Assembly (NCBI GenBank): GCA_003952965.2
Contig: CM025856.1
Span: 18,495,218-18,559,217 of the forward strand
Origin: Morella rubra
Taxonomy: Eukaryota; Streptophyta; Magnoliopsida; Fagales; Myricaceae
Reading direction: 5' to 3'
DNA: 64,000 nt
Position numbers and translations under genes: made by a program. The notes beneath the pieces are model-generated. The model saw only the letters and a program-made list of their open reading frames with translations, did no database searches and was not told where the DNA came from. Positions 12,470 to 24,530 of this stretch are shown in pieces (the first letter of the stretch is position 1; the number at the start of each line of letters is the position of its first letter).

Positions 12470-12496
12470 TCACCGAAAGTCAATTTTCTAGTAGTG
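12470..12496 (-). repeat. CACTA terminal inverted repeat, right
   Basis: The complement begins CACTACTAGAAAATTGACTT and pairs with 1051-1077. The TGG at 12497-12499 repeats the TGG left of the element. Confidence 0.92.
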
Positions 12497-12499
12497 TGG

Positions 12500-15380
12500 C
12501 CAAAGGAAGATGATGTCGGTAATTATTTTTATTCACTTACAAGTTTTGAAATTTCTTGTTATTTAGTGTCAATGTCTCTAACTGCTATTCTACTTCGACG
12601 TGTGCATTATACAACTCTAATCTGGGCAGAAGTGACATACTGGTGTCACCCATACCTATTACCTAGTGATAAGGAGAACGGAGCATCCAGTGATTATGAA
12701 GCAGGATAAGAGTTCCATGAGATGGATTTGGTGTAACAAACATTGAAGATTGGGATGGACCTAGATGTTTAGAAATGCATTGTGATAAGCCAATATTTCA
12801 AAGGAAAAGATATAATTTTAAGAAAAATAATGACAATAAGGTGATTGTAATTTGCTGGGGGGAGCAATACATGTATAGGGTATATGCCGCCTGGATGAAG
12901 ACCGAGAAGACCTTCCAAATCAAGTCCATGAATTCTGAACACAAGTGTGCTAAAAAGTACAAGAACTCCTAAGTAAATTGTGAGGTTAATTTTTGCAAAA
13001 GTTAATTGAGAACTTCAGGAGCCAGCTTAATTTGGTAGTATCTACAATCTATGACGTGGTTGGGCACAAGTGGAATGTGGATGCTCACAACCAGCAATTC
13101 TATAAGGCTCGAGAAAAGGCTGAAGACAAGATCTATAGAAGCCACCGTGGTTCGTATTCGTGTTTATGGGATTATTGTGCTACACTTCGGGATATGAACA
13201 AAGGTAGTTGCATTTTGGTTAAAGCTGAGATGATAGATCGTTAGTTGGAACAAAGATTTCGAAGCTTGTATGTGTTAGTGGCCGCGATGAGGGAGGGATT
13301 TAGAAATGGTTGTAGGCATGTATATGCTTTGATGATTGCTTCTTAAAGGATCCTTTGAAGGGGCAATTATTGAGTGCAGTGGGGGGAGATCGTAACAACA
13401 ACATATACCCGATTGCGATGACAGCTGTTAAGGCTGAGCTCAAGGATAGCTAGACCCAGGTTCTTGAAACACTCGTATATGATCTCAGTACTATCCCCTT
13501 GCATGGTTGGGCATTTATTTCCGATAGGCAAAAGGTGAAGTGATACTTTAGAAGTTATTATTTTATAATATATTGGTTACTGTTAGCCCAAGGGTGTTTT
13601 TACAAACAATCCACTTTGATTGATGATAACAAAGTTTTCAAACTCCTTTAAGACTCTTAGATTTTACATTGAAAATCTCTTTAAGATAATGATATATTTT
13701 AAAAGCATCAAGGTTTCTCTATTCTAAAATATCTCTAAGCATACTTGAACACCATTACAGAAGTTAATTGGTCAATTTTTTATTGTATGTGTTTTTGAGA
13801 TATGTTGAATTGAAGTTGTTGTCAAAGAACGAATTTTTCAGACTAAGTGTTGGAAGTGTCGACACATTGAACCATAGTGTCGACTCATTAACTAACACCC
13901 GAGAGAATGTTTTCAGGCCAAATTTTAATGTGTCAGCACATACCATCAATGTGTCGACACATTGCGCGATTTTGCAGATATCTTGGTGCCCTAGGAGCTT
14001 TAAATAGAAGAAGATGGAGAGAGAAAAAGCAGAAGTGTGCGCTATTAACTCTTCCTAAATTCTAGAGAGAGAAAAAAGCTTTGAAGAAGAAAGAAGCTCA
14101 CCAACCAAGAAAGCTGGTTCCCCACCTGCAAATACTTTTGCTTTCTTTGAGAATCTTGTCTCTTTGCACACCTTAGTACTTCATACTTGTTTATTCGGCT
14201 TAAAGAGCCTTTACTTTGATTCCTTTTGTACCCGTTCTTGAAAAACATAAGTGGTCCTATTGTTGGGTAGAAGAAATCCTCTAGCTTGTGAGGATTTGTG
14301 AGAGTGAGTAAATGTAAGCTGAAAAACGTTTGTAAAGGTTTCTTAGCACCCGGAAGCTAAGGTGATTTACTATTTGAAGATAGTGAAGAAAGCCAATGAA
14401 GTCAATAGCCTTGGGGGTGGAGTAGGCAAGTGTTGATCGACCACCTAAAAATACGTGTTCATCTCTCTATCCTTATCTCTATTTATGGTCATTATCTATT
14501 TGTTGTGCATGATTATCTATTATTTTTATTCTTCATTATACTCATTAATTATATAGATCTGCTCTCTTGTTCTTTTAGAAAGGGGTTTGTGTATATTTGA
14601 ATTTTTTGTAAAAAGAGACAAAATTTTTTATAAAACCAATTCACCCCCTTCTTGGGTTGTTTTTGTACTCACAGTTACGGCCTTATAAGATGTAGGTGTC
14701 TTATAACCATCATTGTTTTGTGTGTAGAGACTAGTGCATTCGACTTGGTTGTGCCTATGGTTGACCTCCAATTCTGCATAAGGCTTCTCTTTATACTAAT
14801 TTCAGAGATGCTGGGCATTGTGGAGTAGCTTTGAAGGATAAATTGTTGGCTGCAACCGCATTGTACACTGAAGCAAATTTCAATGCAAGGATGAAAGAGT
14901 TGAAAAAGCTTAGCGAGCAAGCATACAACTATATAAGGAATATAGACCCAAGTGTTTGGTCACGGTCTTGGCTCCACATGCATTCTATAGCGACTTGCTT
15001 GTCAATAACCTATGTGAAAGCTTCAAGTCTTATATCATTAGAGTTCGTGACAAGCCAATTCTAACTATGGTAGAAATAATAAAGAAGAAATTGATCCATA
15101 GATACCAGCTAAAGAGTGATAGGATAAAGAAGTACAAGGAAAGACTATTTCCTTGCATATTGGAGCAATACGTGATGATGTCAAACATACAACAAAAGAC
15201 ATGCTTCTGCCATAAATTAGAGATGGCTGGGGTCCCTTGTAATTGCCATGCTTTTTTGGGAATTCTCTCTAATGGTGGGAAGCTTGAGGATTATGTCTTA
15301 TTGAATGTCATGTGGATAAGTATATGTTGGCCTACAACCCTGAAATTTATCCCTTGCCCAGTCAGGATCAATTAGTGAGA
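12500..15380 (+). pseudogene. MULE-1 transposase, main part (degenerate, interrupted by a solo LTR)
   Basis: The sequence parallels the MULE-2 transposase block by block. The DNA-binding domain (12,775-12,970) has NNDNKVIVICWGEQYMYRVY. The next block (12,993-13,244) has VGHKWNVDAHNQQFYKAR and RLWDY-type motifs. The catalytic first-Asp region follows near 13,330, then 'DPSVWSRSWLHMHS' at about 14,950, and a SWIM-type CFCHKLEMAGVPCNCHAF at about 15,210. Many frameshifts and stops are present. At 13,581 a solo LTR interrupts the gene between the two catalytic blocks. The copy is useful as a reference: at 13,360 it keeps a CAA Gln codon and at about 14,967 a TGG Trp codon, where MULE-2 has stops. 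Confidence 0.85.
13581..14673 (+). mobile_element. Solo LTR of a Ty1/Copia-type retrotransposon
   Basis: The segment begins TGTTAGCCCAAG and ends GTACTCACA. It is bounded by a 5-bp direct repeat GTTAC (13576-13580 and 14674-14678). The end region 'accaattcacccccttcttgg' is typical of plant Copia LTR 3' parts. TATA-like 'ctttaaatagaag' lies at about 13,998, and several TGTCGACAC palindromes cluster at 13,857-13,966. No internal gag-pol domain is present, so unequal recombination between two LTRs probably left one behind. The orientation is from the CACCCCC-rich 3' end. The lineage (SIRE/Maximus-like) is a guess. Confidence 0.9.
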
Positions 15381-15426
15381 ACTGGGTATGAAGCTTGGCT
15401 TCTCTTGAAGCTAGAAATCAACTAAG

Positions 15427-15942
15427 ATGACAACGAAAGTCAAACGCGGCGAAATCAAGAAAGGAATAAAGGAAGTCAAACGCGCGTTTCACCCTGCGCA
15501 GCCTTCCCTCCCCGGCTCCCCCACTTTCAATTTTCCCCCTCTTTCTCACTCTCACTCTGCTCCCCCTCCCGACGCTAGCCTCCATCCAACCGTCCCTCTC
15601 TCCTCCTCACTCTGCCGCCACAGAACACCAGCCTCTTGCCCTCTCTCACGCCGGCTCTCTCTCTCCCTCTCAGGCTCTCGGCCCTCTGCCCTTCTCCGAC
15701 CCTCTCTCCTCCTACACAACGACAGCTCTCTCTCTCTCTCTGCCTCTCTCATACGCGGCTCTCTCTCCCCTCTCGGGCTCTCGGCCCTCTGCCCCTCTCT
15801 GACCCTCTCTCCTCCTCCACAACCACAGCTCTCTCTCTTCAACCTCCAGGTATTCTCTCAACTTCTCAAGTCTAAACTCAACTCTCTCTCTCTAGTTTAT
15901 TTTTTGATTAGTGATGAAATTTATTTTAATTTTTGCTTGATA
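15427..15942. repeat. Pyrimidine-rich stretch with imperfect 103-bp tandem duplication
   Basis: From about 15,497 the plus strand is almost purely C/T, with many CTCTCTCT runs. A block around 'ggctctcggccctctgccc' occurs at 15,673 and again at 15,776, with similar flanks. CT-rich leaders followed by a GT (15,850 'cctccaggtattctc') resemble plant 5' untranslated exons, so this may be the leader of a gene or element lost in the gap. The open frames here are low-complexity and I do not believe them. An AAGTCAAACGCG phrase occurs twice at 15,436 and 15,474. Confidence 0.5.
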
Positions 15943-16042
15943 NNNNNNNNNNNNNNNNNNNNNNNNNNNNNNNNNNNNNNNNNNNNNNNNNNNNNNNNNN
16001 NNNNNNNNNNNNNNNNNNNNNNNNNNNNNNNNNNNNNNNNNN
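15943..16042. other. Assembly gap of exactly 100 N
   Basis: A run of 100 N is a common placeholder for a gap of unknown size. Continuity between MULE-1/CT-rich sequence and the GTTCGGACG-rich element is therefore not proven. Confidence 0.98.
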
Positions 16043-16625
16043 CCGCACAGGTATGAATGCTCTTCCCGCAAATCGTGTGGTTCTACATTGCAAAACTTCA
16101 CACAAGTGATGTCAAAACCGTTCGGACCAAGACAAACTTCTAATGAATGTAAGTTCTAGAAGATTTTTGAATATAACATATTTAATGACATTGAATTTGA
16201 TTGAACCATGGGTGAATCTGACTGTTGAGAACAGTCCGAACACCTATTAAACCCATGCGGACGCCCTGCTTGTCAAATAAATCTACAGAACTTGTCAAAA
16301 TCACACTTTCACTATATTTCCTCTCAAACATTTTCACTATTTCGAGATCTCTCAAACAACTTCAGGTAAAACTTTCTTCGTGACTTTGCTTTTCAATTTA
16401 ATGCTTTTGAATTTTTTGTTTTTTTGTTGGATAATAAAGTTGTTTTCATTTGTGTTCATCGAAGTACCGTTCGGACGCTTGAATATTGACGTCCGGACGT
16501 GTTTAATAGTGTTCAGATGTTTTTCACCACGTTCGGACGCCTTTTAAAAGGAAACGTCGCCGTTTGAGTTACGTGCGAACGGTTTATACTTACGTTCGGA
16601 CGGTTTTTGCTAGGTTAACCAGGAT

Positions 16626-16930
16626 CACTCCGGGAGAAGTATCACCAATATCGGGGCACAGATAGAGTGACCAGCTTGGGCGGACGCTTTAGTAGTGGAG
16701 CTGAGGGAGAGTATTCGGGTGATAGTGGAGTCGACGCATTTGTTGTGCATGGAGCTCCATACCCGCTTGACCAATCTGGAGAATAATTTTGCTCTAACGG
16801 AGAGGGCTCTGAGGAAGGAGCTGAATGCTATGCAGATGGAACTGATTTATGTGAGAGAACACGTGTCTCAGTTGTCCAGTTTCTCTATACTGTTCCGATA
16901 TAGCTTCAGACACTCATCAATTGGGTGAAT
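16626..16930 (+). pseudogene. Coiled-coil remnant of a transposon accessory protein
   Basis: A frame reading ...VELRESIRVIVESTHLLCME, then LTNLENNFALTERALRKEL, then MELIYVREHVSQL has clear heptad spacing. It lies just after GTTCGGACG-rich sequence. A similar helical tail follows the PF20167-like domain at 28,500-28,750 (DLMAELSETVRSVMQPTHQM). It therefore probably derives from the C-terminus of such a gene. No start codon or upstream domain is visible. Confidence 0.45.
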
Positions 16931-18500
16931 AATATGGAGGAGTAGTTGAAGCATGTACACGATGCCTTTGGACAATTTCTGAGCAACCAGCTCGTCTTTG
17001 TGATTCAAACTAGTCTATGACTTATGCTTAGTTGTGTCCGGCTTGTGATTCGGACTAGTCTCCTGTTTATGTTTTATCACTATTATTTACTTATGCTTTG
17101 TTAGTCTCCGGCTTGTACTAGATTTTTGATTGTGTTTTTCGTCGGTATTTCGTTATGTTTGATATTTTATATTAATTATTTTTTTCATTAGTTTAAATTT
17201 ATTACAATTTAAACAGACGATTAGTACAATTAATGGATGATTAGTACGAGTGCTAAGTTAACGGAACGGTTAGTATAATTAGTTATAACGGATGTTTAAT
17301 ATAAAAGTATGCTTAACTATATATATATTTTATGTAGCAAAATAAATAAATAAAGTTAAAATTTTATGCCGAATTACATTTAGTTAGTTAAATGATTTAA
17401 ATAAATTAAATTGAGTGAATTAAATGGGATCCATACTTAATTAATGAATTAAAGTAATGTCAAATAAATTTGCTAAGCGTCCGCACGCCGTTACGAATCG
17501 TTCAGACGCCTCACATTAATTGATTACGTTGGAACGAACCAACACACTGTTCGGACCCTGTTATCGCAGTAGCATGGCTTACACGTGTTTAATGAGGATG
17601 CTGGTTGAAAACAACTTCAGGCATTCGAACGATGTAGCATTGAGTCTAGGAATAAGATGAAACAACGTAGTTGAACGGAAGACAGTACCGTTTGGACGTC
17701 TGTGTAACAGTTGCATGGCTTACACGTGTTTACCCAGGACGATGGTTGAAAAAAGTTGTTACCATCCAAACCACTTGGCACCGTCTGGATGCTACATGAC
17801 AATATTTATTCAGCCAAATTTGTGCTTCCACTTTGCACGATGTTAGGAGAATTGCGTCTGGGAGGGCAACGACCATCCAGACGCTTTTAATGTTTCGAAC
17901 CATTTTAAAAGGTTTAAATTTTGACATTTAATGCGGTAGACTTTCATTGGGCCACGTGTGCAGAAAAGCGTCCGAACGAGGTTACATAATTCAGATTGCG
18001 TCCACGAATTGTCAAATACTCGAACAGTTCTACATTTTCTCTTTAACCGGTTGTTTCCTAAAATAAAATCTTTCAACCCTCACGTGTTTTCTTCCAAATC
18101 TTTACGTAAACTCATTACTTCAAGGCTCTAATCACATCCAAGTATGTTTTATTCATTTTTAGCAGTAAAAATTTCGTTTTTTTTTTGTTTTACGTATAGA
18201 ATTTCAATCCTATTTTTTTGTATATTACATTGTGTTTTTTGATTGATTTGTTTTGTAGAAATTGATTGCTAGGATTGTTATGATGTTTTGAATGTATTTT
18301 TGTTATATTTGGTTGTGTATTTAGGAGTGTGTGGGAGGTGGAGGGGGGCTGTCATGATTGGGTTAACTCGTTTGTCTTCCCCGATGCATCCGAACGTTGT
18401 TTACAATCGTTTGGACGTCTAGTAGTGTTCCAAAAGGGATACATTGTCATTTTGCATGTGTCCGGACACTATATCTAAGCAATCTAGACGGTTTTTATAT

Positions 18501-18509
18501 TTTATTTAA
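18501..18509. repeat. MULE-2 target-site duplication, left copy (TTTATTTAA)
   Basis: The 9-bp sequence TTTATTTAA is repeated at 27393-27401 on the other side of MULE-2. Nine base pairs is the duplication size typical of Mutator elements. Confidence 0.93.
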
Positions 18510-18691
18510 GGGTTAAATACACTTTGTACCCCGATGTTTTATTTTTGAGACATTGGACCCATTATATATCACATTTTGTCACATTGGACCTTGACCCCAA
18601 ATTAACCGTCTAAATTGATGAATTTCCTCAAAACGTGAGAGGCACGTGACTAACCTCTAAGTTAGTTTACGAAATTGCCCTTGACGCCAAA
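18510..18691 (+). repeat. MULE-2 left terminal inverted repeat
   Basis: It begins GGGTTAAATACACTTTGTAC and runs to the phrase CCCTTGACGCCAAA. It matches the reverse complement of 27181-27392 with scattered differences. Its terminus lacks an extra block present in the right arm. Confidence 0.93.
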
Positions 18692-20562
18692 TGATGCAGA
18701 TTCTAATTAGCTTCAGAATTAGAAGGACAAAAATACCCCCAGTCAATACGCATGTTTCACTTAGCCCCGTCCATTCTAATTGTGAACATTCTCTTCACTT
18801 TCTTTCATGCCCTAACCCATGCACAGTATACACAGCAATCTGTCTTCCCAAACACAGCAATCTAATTTCTCGAAGCGGAACTCAGTTCATAAATCTCACG
18901 CATTGAAGTGTCGTTCTTGCCATGACCGAAGAGGAGCAAAAGACCCACGAAAAGGATAGGCTACAGACCCACGAAAAGGTTGAGGCTATATTCATTGTTT
19001 TCATGTTCCAACTTTCTCAACACAGTAGCTATAAATTTTTAATTAAAGCATGTTTTTCCCAATTTTTTTGTTCTTTTAATGCAGGAAGCGTGACAAGCCA
19101 AACGATTGTATCTCTCCACACCTCCACCTTCTATAGTTAGAAAAAGATAGACAGACCCACGAAAAGGATAGCTAAAAATCTTTGCAAGATTTGCAAGAGG
19201 TGCGTACTCGAAAAATAGATTATGATATTCAAAGTATTTGTTCCTTGTTCCATCAGTTTCAATTATGTTTGTTAGTTAGAATCGGTGTCTGAGTTAGGAT
19301 TTTTTCAAGAACCTCCATGAATGAAAATTTTTGCATGGACTGCATGTTTCATAGTATTATATATGTTGATGCATATTGTGTTGCATGGGTTCCGGTTGTT
19401 GGTTGGGTTTTATGAGAGCATGTGATGTCCTATAAGACATTGTACTTTAACTCAAATAAAGTGGTCCCCTATTAGGATATATCTATTGGGTCGAGCATGT
19501 GGTCCCCTAGTTGTTTCCCATTAAAAGATAGTGGTCCTACAGTTGGTTAAGAAATTGTTTTGTGTCGTTTTGTGTCTTTTACTTTGTTTGGAAGGTTGTG
19601 TATTTTTTGTTATCTAATGCTCTAAATTTAAGTGTTTCATATATTTATTCTTTTCATCTTTTCGTCATCTATTCAAGAGCGCAAAGTGATTGTTGCATTA
19701 TCAGTACCCATGTTATCTTATAAAAAATAGTATTTCTTGTTGCATGAAGTAGGGAATGTAAGGACTGACATCAAGTTTATTCTATTTGTTTTCCACCGTA
19801 CTATGACATGTTCAGATTAAAGAGTAGCTCCTAATTTAATGTAGTCCATAAATTTTTTAAGGTAAATGGGGTTAGATTTCTGTTCCTGTTGTCCTTTTTC
19901 TTGCATGCCAAATTCTTGTTGACAACAAATTTTACAGAGCAATGCTTGTATTTTGATTGGTCATTTCCGTGTCTAATTGGTCTATTTATATGCAAGGACT
20001 AAATTTTCATTAAGGCTATTGCTTGGATGGATCTTACTGGTTTTACATCAACATTTAGTGCTTTTTATTTCTTGCACATGCTACATGTAGGAGCTTTTAA
20101 TTTTGTGCACATGCTCTGATTTCATGAAAATCAGTTCACTGTTACAAATAAGATGGAGTTACCTTTTAATTTTATTTCTTTCAGCATTCTACATTGTTAG
20201 TGGAAAACTTTCTTTAGATACTAGAAGCATTTGTAGCCTCCATTATGTCTGGCACAAGAAAATACTCCTACATCATTAGTGCACTTGTTTCTACTGTGGT
20301 CAATTTTTAAGCATCTTTCTTGTACCTTGTTTGCCAAGAAAGGGTGTGCGATGGGTTTATGGACACTATAACCACTAACTCGATCAGTGGCTCATGAATG
20401 CCATACCTTCATTGTGTAGGGAAAAAAATAAGTTCATCCTAATTCATCATAATTTTCTCAACACATCACTGTGCATTATATTTCTGCCATTAGATCCCTG
20501 ATTTTTATGATGAATTTTCACATTTGTGCAGTTGAATTTGAGTTGAGCATAAAAAATCAATA
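18692..20562 (+). other. MULE-2 5' leader region
   Basis: This is non-coding sequence between the TIR and the transposase ATG. Several GT...AG pairs and long T-rich tracts suggest an untranslated first exon and a long leader intron, for example an acceptor-like 'catttgtgcag' at about 20,531, 30 bases before the ATG at 20,563. Near 18,930-19,170 the phrase 'agacccacgaaaagga' occurs three times. No protein family was recognised here. Confidence 0.45.
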
Positions 20563-23500
20563 ATGGCTTCAGAATTCATCTTCAAGGTTCACTTCGGAGG
20601 CAGGTTCGAGAGGCAGCTTGGATGTAATTACGTTGGTGGAGATATTAGTGTGTACGACGAACCGTATGATCCGGATTATCTTTCCTTCATCGAAGTTGAG
20701 ACAATTGTGAAGACTTACGGCTACAACGTTGGAGACTTGATATACTATAAGGAACCACGAAAAAGTTTGGATGAGGGGTTGAGGTTAGTGTCATCAGATC
20801 ATGATGTCCTTCAAATGGTGAAATGTCATGAAGGAGAACAAGTGGTTGTACTATATCTCCAATCATTTGCTGGTAGGAGTGAAGGTGATGAGAACAATGA
20901 GTTTGAAGGAGACATTGATGAATAGGCGGAGAGGTGTCGAATAGGGGCGAATGATCCCTTTTGGAATGCAGTACTAAGCTCAGATGATGAGCTGTTTGAT
21001 GTTGAAGTTGACCCATATCATGGAGACAATAGTGGTGCGGGCCCCTCAAGTCATGGTACTGACTCGGCATGCGAGAATGAGGTCGTGGATGAGACCATAC
21101 ATGGCACTGAAAGAGGGAAGATGCCAATGACAGAGGAGGAGGAGCACGTGTCAGATGGAGGTATTTCCATTAAGAATCTTCTTACTGTTGTTGGTTTAAA
21201 ATAGTTTCTCTTGAACTTGATTTGTAGACTGAAGTGTTATGTTGTGTCCAAATACAGGTGATGATAAAGGTATGGACAGAAGTGATATTCTGGAGTCACC
21301 TTCGAAGATTGATTACGAAGTGGAGACACTAGATTTGAACCCAGGCCAAGAATTCTACCACATGGATATCGTCAATCTGGTTTTGAAGCTTGGTATGAAA
21401 TTTCCATCTACAACATTATTTAGAGATTGTGTTCGAGAGTTGAATATTAACAATGGGAAGGATGTGAAGTTCACAAAAAACAATGGAGATAAGGTGATCA
21501 TCATATGTCAAGATGCACCCAGATGCGAGTATAGGGTCTATGGGAGGTGGATGAAAGAGGAGAAGAACTTCCAAGTAAGAAGTTTCAACCCTGATCATAG
21601 GTGTACTCGTAAATATAAGAGTTCTCTCGTAAACTCCAAGTTCATCGCTGAGAAATACATTGAAAAATTCAAGAGTCAACCAAATATGCTGATTCAGGCT
21701 GTTGTTGGAGACTTTAAAAGACAATGGAGGGTTGATATGAATGACAGTCAAGTTTATCGAGCACGGAGGAAGGCTCGGTCTATCATATTTGGGAAGCATA
21801 AGGAGCAATATCGTCGATTATGGGACTATGCAGCAACCATTAGAGAGACAAATCCAGGGAGTTGTGTGCTGATTAAGGTTGATCGATCAATTTTGGCCTG
21901 CAGCATGCCACCCACTTTTGAACGAATGTACCTCTCTCTGGCAGCAATGAGAGATGGGTTCAAGATTGGGTGCAGGCCCGTAATCGGTCTCGATGGGTGC
22001 CACTTGAAGGGCCCTTTGAAGGGTTAGTTGTTGAGTGCTATCAACAGAGATGCAAATGACAACATGTACCCCATCGCCATTGCTGCTGTTGAGGCTGAGA
22101 CAAAAGACACATGGTTCTTAGAGACACTTGTCTTAGACTTGGGACAACAACCTACGCATGGATGGACATTTATTTTCGACCGTCAGAAAGTTAGTCTTGT
22201 TTTGGTTGATTCACTTTGTTTATGTTCATATTGTTATATGATTGAGCCTGTAAATGAATTGATGTCTTTGTAGGGTTTGATATCGAGCTTTGAGGCTGTG
22301 ATGCCTTTGTCAGACCATCGAATATGCCTCCGGCATCTCTATGCCAATTTCAGAGACACTAGACACAAGGGAGTTGCACTGAAAGGCAGACTTTGGGCTG
22401 TAGCATTAGCTTATACGGAAAGACAATTCAATACTGAGATGGCAGAACTGAAGAAACTCAGTGAAGACACATGGAAGTATCTGTCTAAGGTTGATCCAAG
22501 CATGTGGTCCAGAGCTTAGTTTCATACTTACTCCAAATCTGACCTGTTGGTGAACAACCTCAGTGAGTGCTTTAACACATATATTATGAAGGCTTGGGAT
22601 AAGCCAATTGTAACTATGTTTGAGATTATTCGCAAAAAATTAATGAGACGGTATCAACTAAAGAGGGATGGCATGAGGAAGCATGACCACTTTTTGTGCC
22701 CGAAGATTCTACAAAAGCTCGACGCCATTGGGCTAGAATCTTGCCACTGCCTTCCAACATATGCTGGCCAGGGACTGTTCGAGGTGGAACATAGGCATCA
22801 ACAGTTTGTGGTTGATATCCAAAACCGTACCTGTGGTTGTAGAAAATGGGACATGACCAGAATTCCATGTGCCCACGCTTTTTCTACCATTCTATATGAT
22901 GGAGGCAAGCTAGAGGACTATGTACATCCATACTACAGCAAAGATATGTACCTATTGTCCTATGACCCCATTATCTACCCAATGCCAAGCGAGGAGCAAT
23001 GGGTCAAAACAACTTACGAAGAAATGGAGCCTCCAGTGGTGAGGACGCAACCGGGTTGACCTAAGAAGCTTCGAGTACGAGCTCCCGATGAGCCAAGAAA
23101 CCCACATAAACTCAGTAGAGTAGGATTGCGAGGTTGGTGCACGAAATGTTTGCAGTCTGGCCATAATGCAAGGACTTGTCCTCGGCGAAAGGCGGCTGCC
23201 TAGAGGTTTGCAGCAATGGGTGCTGCCAATGCACCATTTATGGGTAGTGTTGGGCCTTCTATGCATCACATGGATGTCGATGATGTGAGTTTTTATTTCT
23301 GATTTGTCAGATGCAATGCAAATGTTTCCATTTATTTTTCTCAGTTACTCTGATTTCAAATTTATGTTACATATAGGTGACAACTAATCCAACTGAGTCA
23401 GAGTTTAGTCAACATGCAATGGAGTCAGAAACCGACATCGTAAGCCACCTCATTTTCTTTGTTATGAGAATGTTAACAAAATTTTAAAGTTGCTTAAATA

Positions 23501-24530
23501 TTAGTATTTGGCTATGTGTCATAGTTGTATATCTATCCAGAGCATGATCAGTTTCATGGACATGCTACAGAGATGGAAACCGAGGTCGTAATCACATCAC
23601 AGCCAGCTGAACGTTCCCCAAAAGTATGGCTAGACAGATTTTTTTTCTTTTACATGGTCAGAGTTAAATTCTAATAGTGCTGGCCAGGTGTCATTAAATT
23701 TGATATTTCTAAATTATTTGCTAAACATTCTAAAAAGAGCAAGGGAAAGGCTGGTGGGAGTGCATGTTAGCCTGCTGGACTAACAACAAAGGTATGACTA
23801 ATAGATGTTTAAACATTTGTTAGCTTTAGTTGATTTAGGAGTAGAAATTGATTTGGCCATTAAATTAAGTAATCAGTATCTATATTATAGTCAGTCATAT
23901 ATGTCAGTGTTACATATATATATTGCCTGACTAAATAAATAAAATGGTAGTGCTTTTTGCTTACAAGTTTGAGTTCAGTGAAGCTTTACCATTTTACCAT
24001 AATAAACATATACTTTGCATCTCAGCCATCTTACCATAAGTCCGCAGCCATTGGAGGGAGTGCATCTTAATGAGCAGGTTAAATTAGTATATTGTGTATT
24101 CATTGTTATGCCCCACAATGGTAGTTAACACAAACATGTAGACTAATGGCATTTGCAATTATTCTTGAAGGCTGCTGGTAGAGTGAGTTCATCACAACTT
24201 GCAACAGGGATTGCATCACGGATAAGGGCACGCCAAGCTGAAAGGAGAGCCTCTCAACGGTTGAGGGGCAACGTGAGTAGTGGACAGCCTGCTAGAGAAC
24301 CAATTATGGTTGACTTAACAATAGACGAAGCTAGCCAAGAAACGCGAACAGGTGTTAGATGTGCATGGGGCAATCCTAGAGCTCGGGGGTCCCAAATCGT
24401 CTCCGCAACTGTTGCTTCGAGATTCAAACCCAGAGAAAACTCTTCAAGGGTTGTTGTACCAAACATAGAGCAAGCACTCAAGAGGATAAAGGATAAGCAA
24501 AAAAAGAAGCTACCTGTTTGGCAAAATTAA
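20563..24530 (+). pseudogene. mudrA-like MULE transposase (PB1-like + DBD_Tnp_Mut + MULE catalytic + SWIM + CCHC), five nonsense codons
   Basis: Exon 1 (20,563-21,160) starts MASEFIFKVHFGGRFER, a PB1-like N-terminal domain. Exon 2 (21,258-22,189) has the Mutator DNA-binding domain (NNGDKVIIICQDAPRCEYRV) and the first catalytic Asp region PVIGLDGCHLKGP. Exon 3 (22,274 to about 23,283) has SDHRICLRHLYANFR, the region around NNLSECFN, a SWIM finger CGCRKWDMTRIPCAHAF and a CCHC knuckle CTKCLQSGHNARTCP. Small exons follow, and a last one ends at 24,530 (KKLPVWQN). Splice joins keep phase. In-frame stops are TAG 20,923, TAG 22,025, TAG 22,517, TGA 23,057 and TAG 23,201. The related MULE-1 keeps Gln and Trp at 22,025 and 22,517, so single transitions explain those two. 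The protein would excise and insert MULEs in the nucleus; this copy should not make it. Confidence 0.9.

Larger units (their letters stand above)
1051..12496 (-). mobile_element. CACTA (En/Spm-type) DNA transposon, 11.4 kb, decayed
   Basis: The left end reads CACTACAAAAAAATTGACTT. The right end, read on the opposite strand, reads CACTACTAGAAAATTGACTT. The first 27 bases match at about 23 positions. The element is flanked by a 3-bp direct repeat TGG (1048-1050 and 12497-12499), the duplication size known for CACTA elements. Both termini also carry repeated TTTCGTCAC/TTTAGTGACG motifs. Three minus-strand gene remnants lie inside: Transposase_24-like (about 3,630-1,990), TNPD (about 7,428-3,870) and PF20167-like (about 10,862-9,600). 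All have stops or frameshifts, so the copy cannot move by itself. Its host sequence is the transposase gene of MULE-1. Confidence 0.95.
16043..18509. mobile_element. Left part of an unclassified element rich in GTTCGGACG motifs
   Basis: Variants of CGTTCGGACG/CGTCCGAACG recur at about 16,109, 16,475-16,620, 17,470-17,900, 17,960 and 18,390-18,490. The same motif continues after MULE-2 (27,402-29,660), so MULE-2 inserted into this element. Between the motifs the sequence is AT-rich, apart from the coiled-coil remnant at 16,626-16,930. No clear terminal repeat was found, and the left end may lie in the assembly gap. A CACTA relationship is plausible because of the shared PF20167-like gene, but it is not shown. 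Confidence 0.55.

Noticed and set aside
15427-16056. 209-codon frame across the CT-rich region and N gap
   Set aside because: It is low-complexity Ser/Leu/Pro translation of CT repeats and runs through 100 N. No domain is visible.
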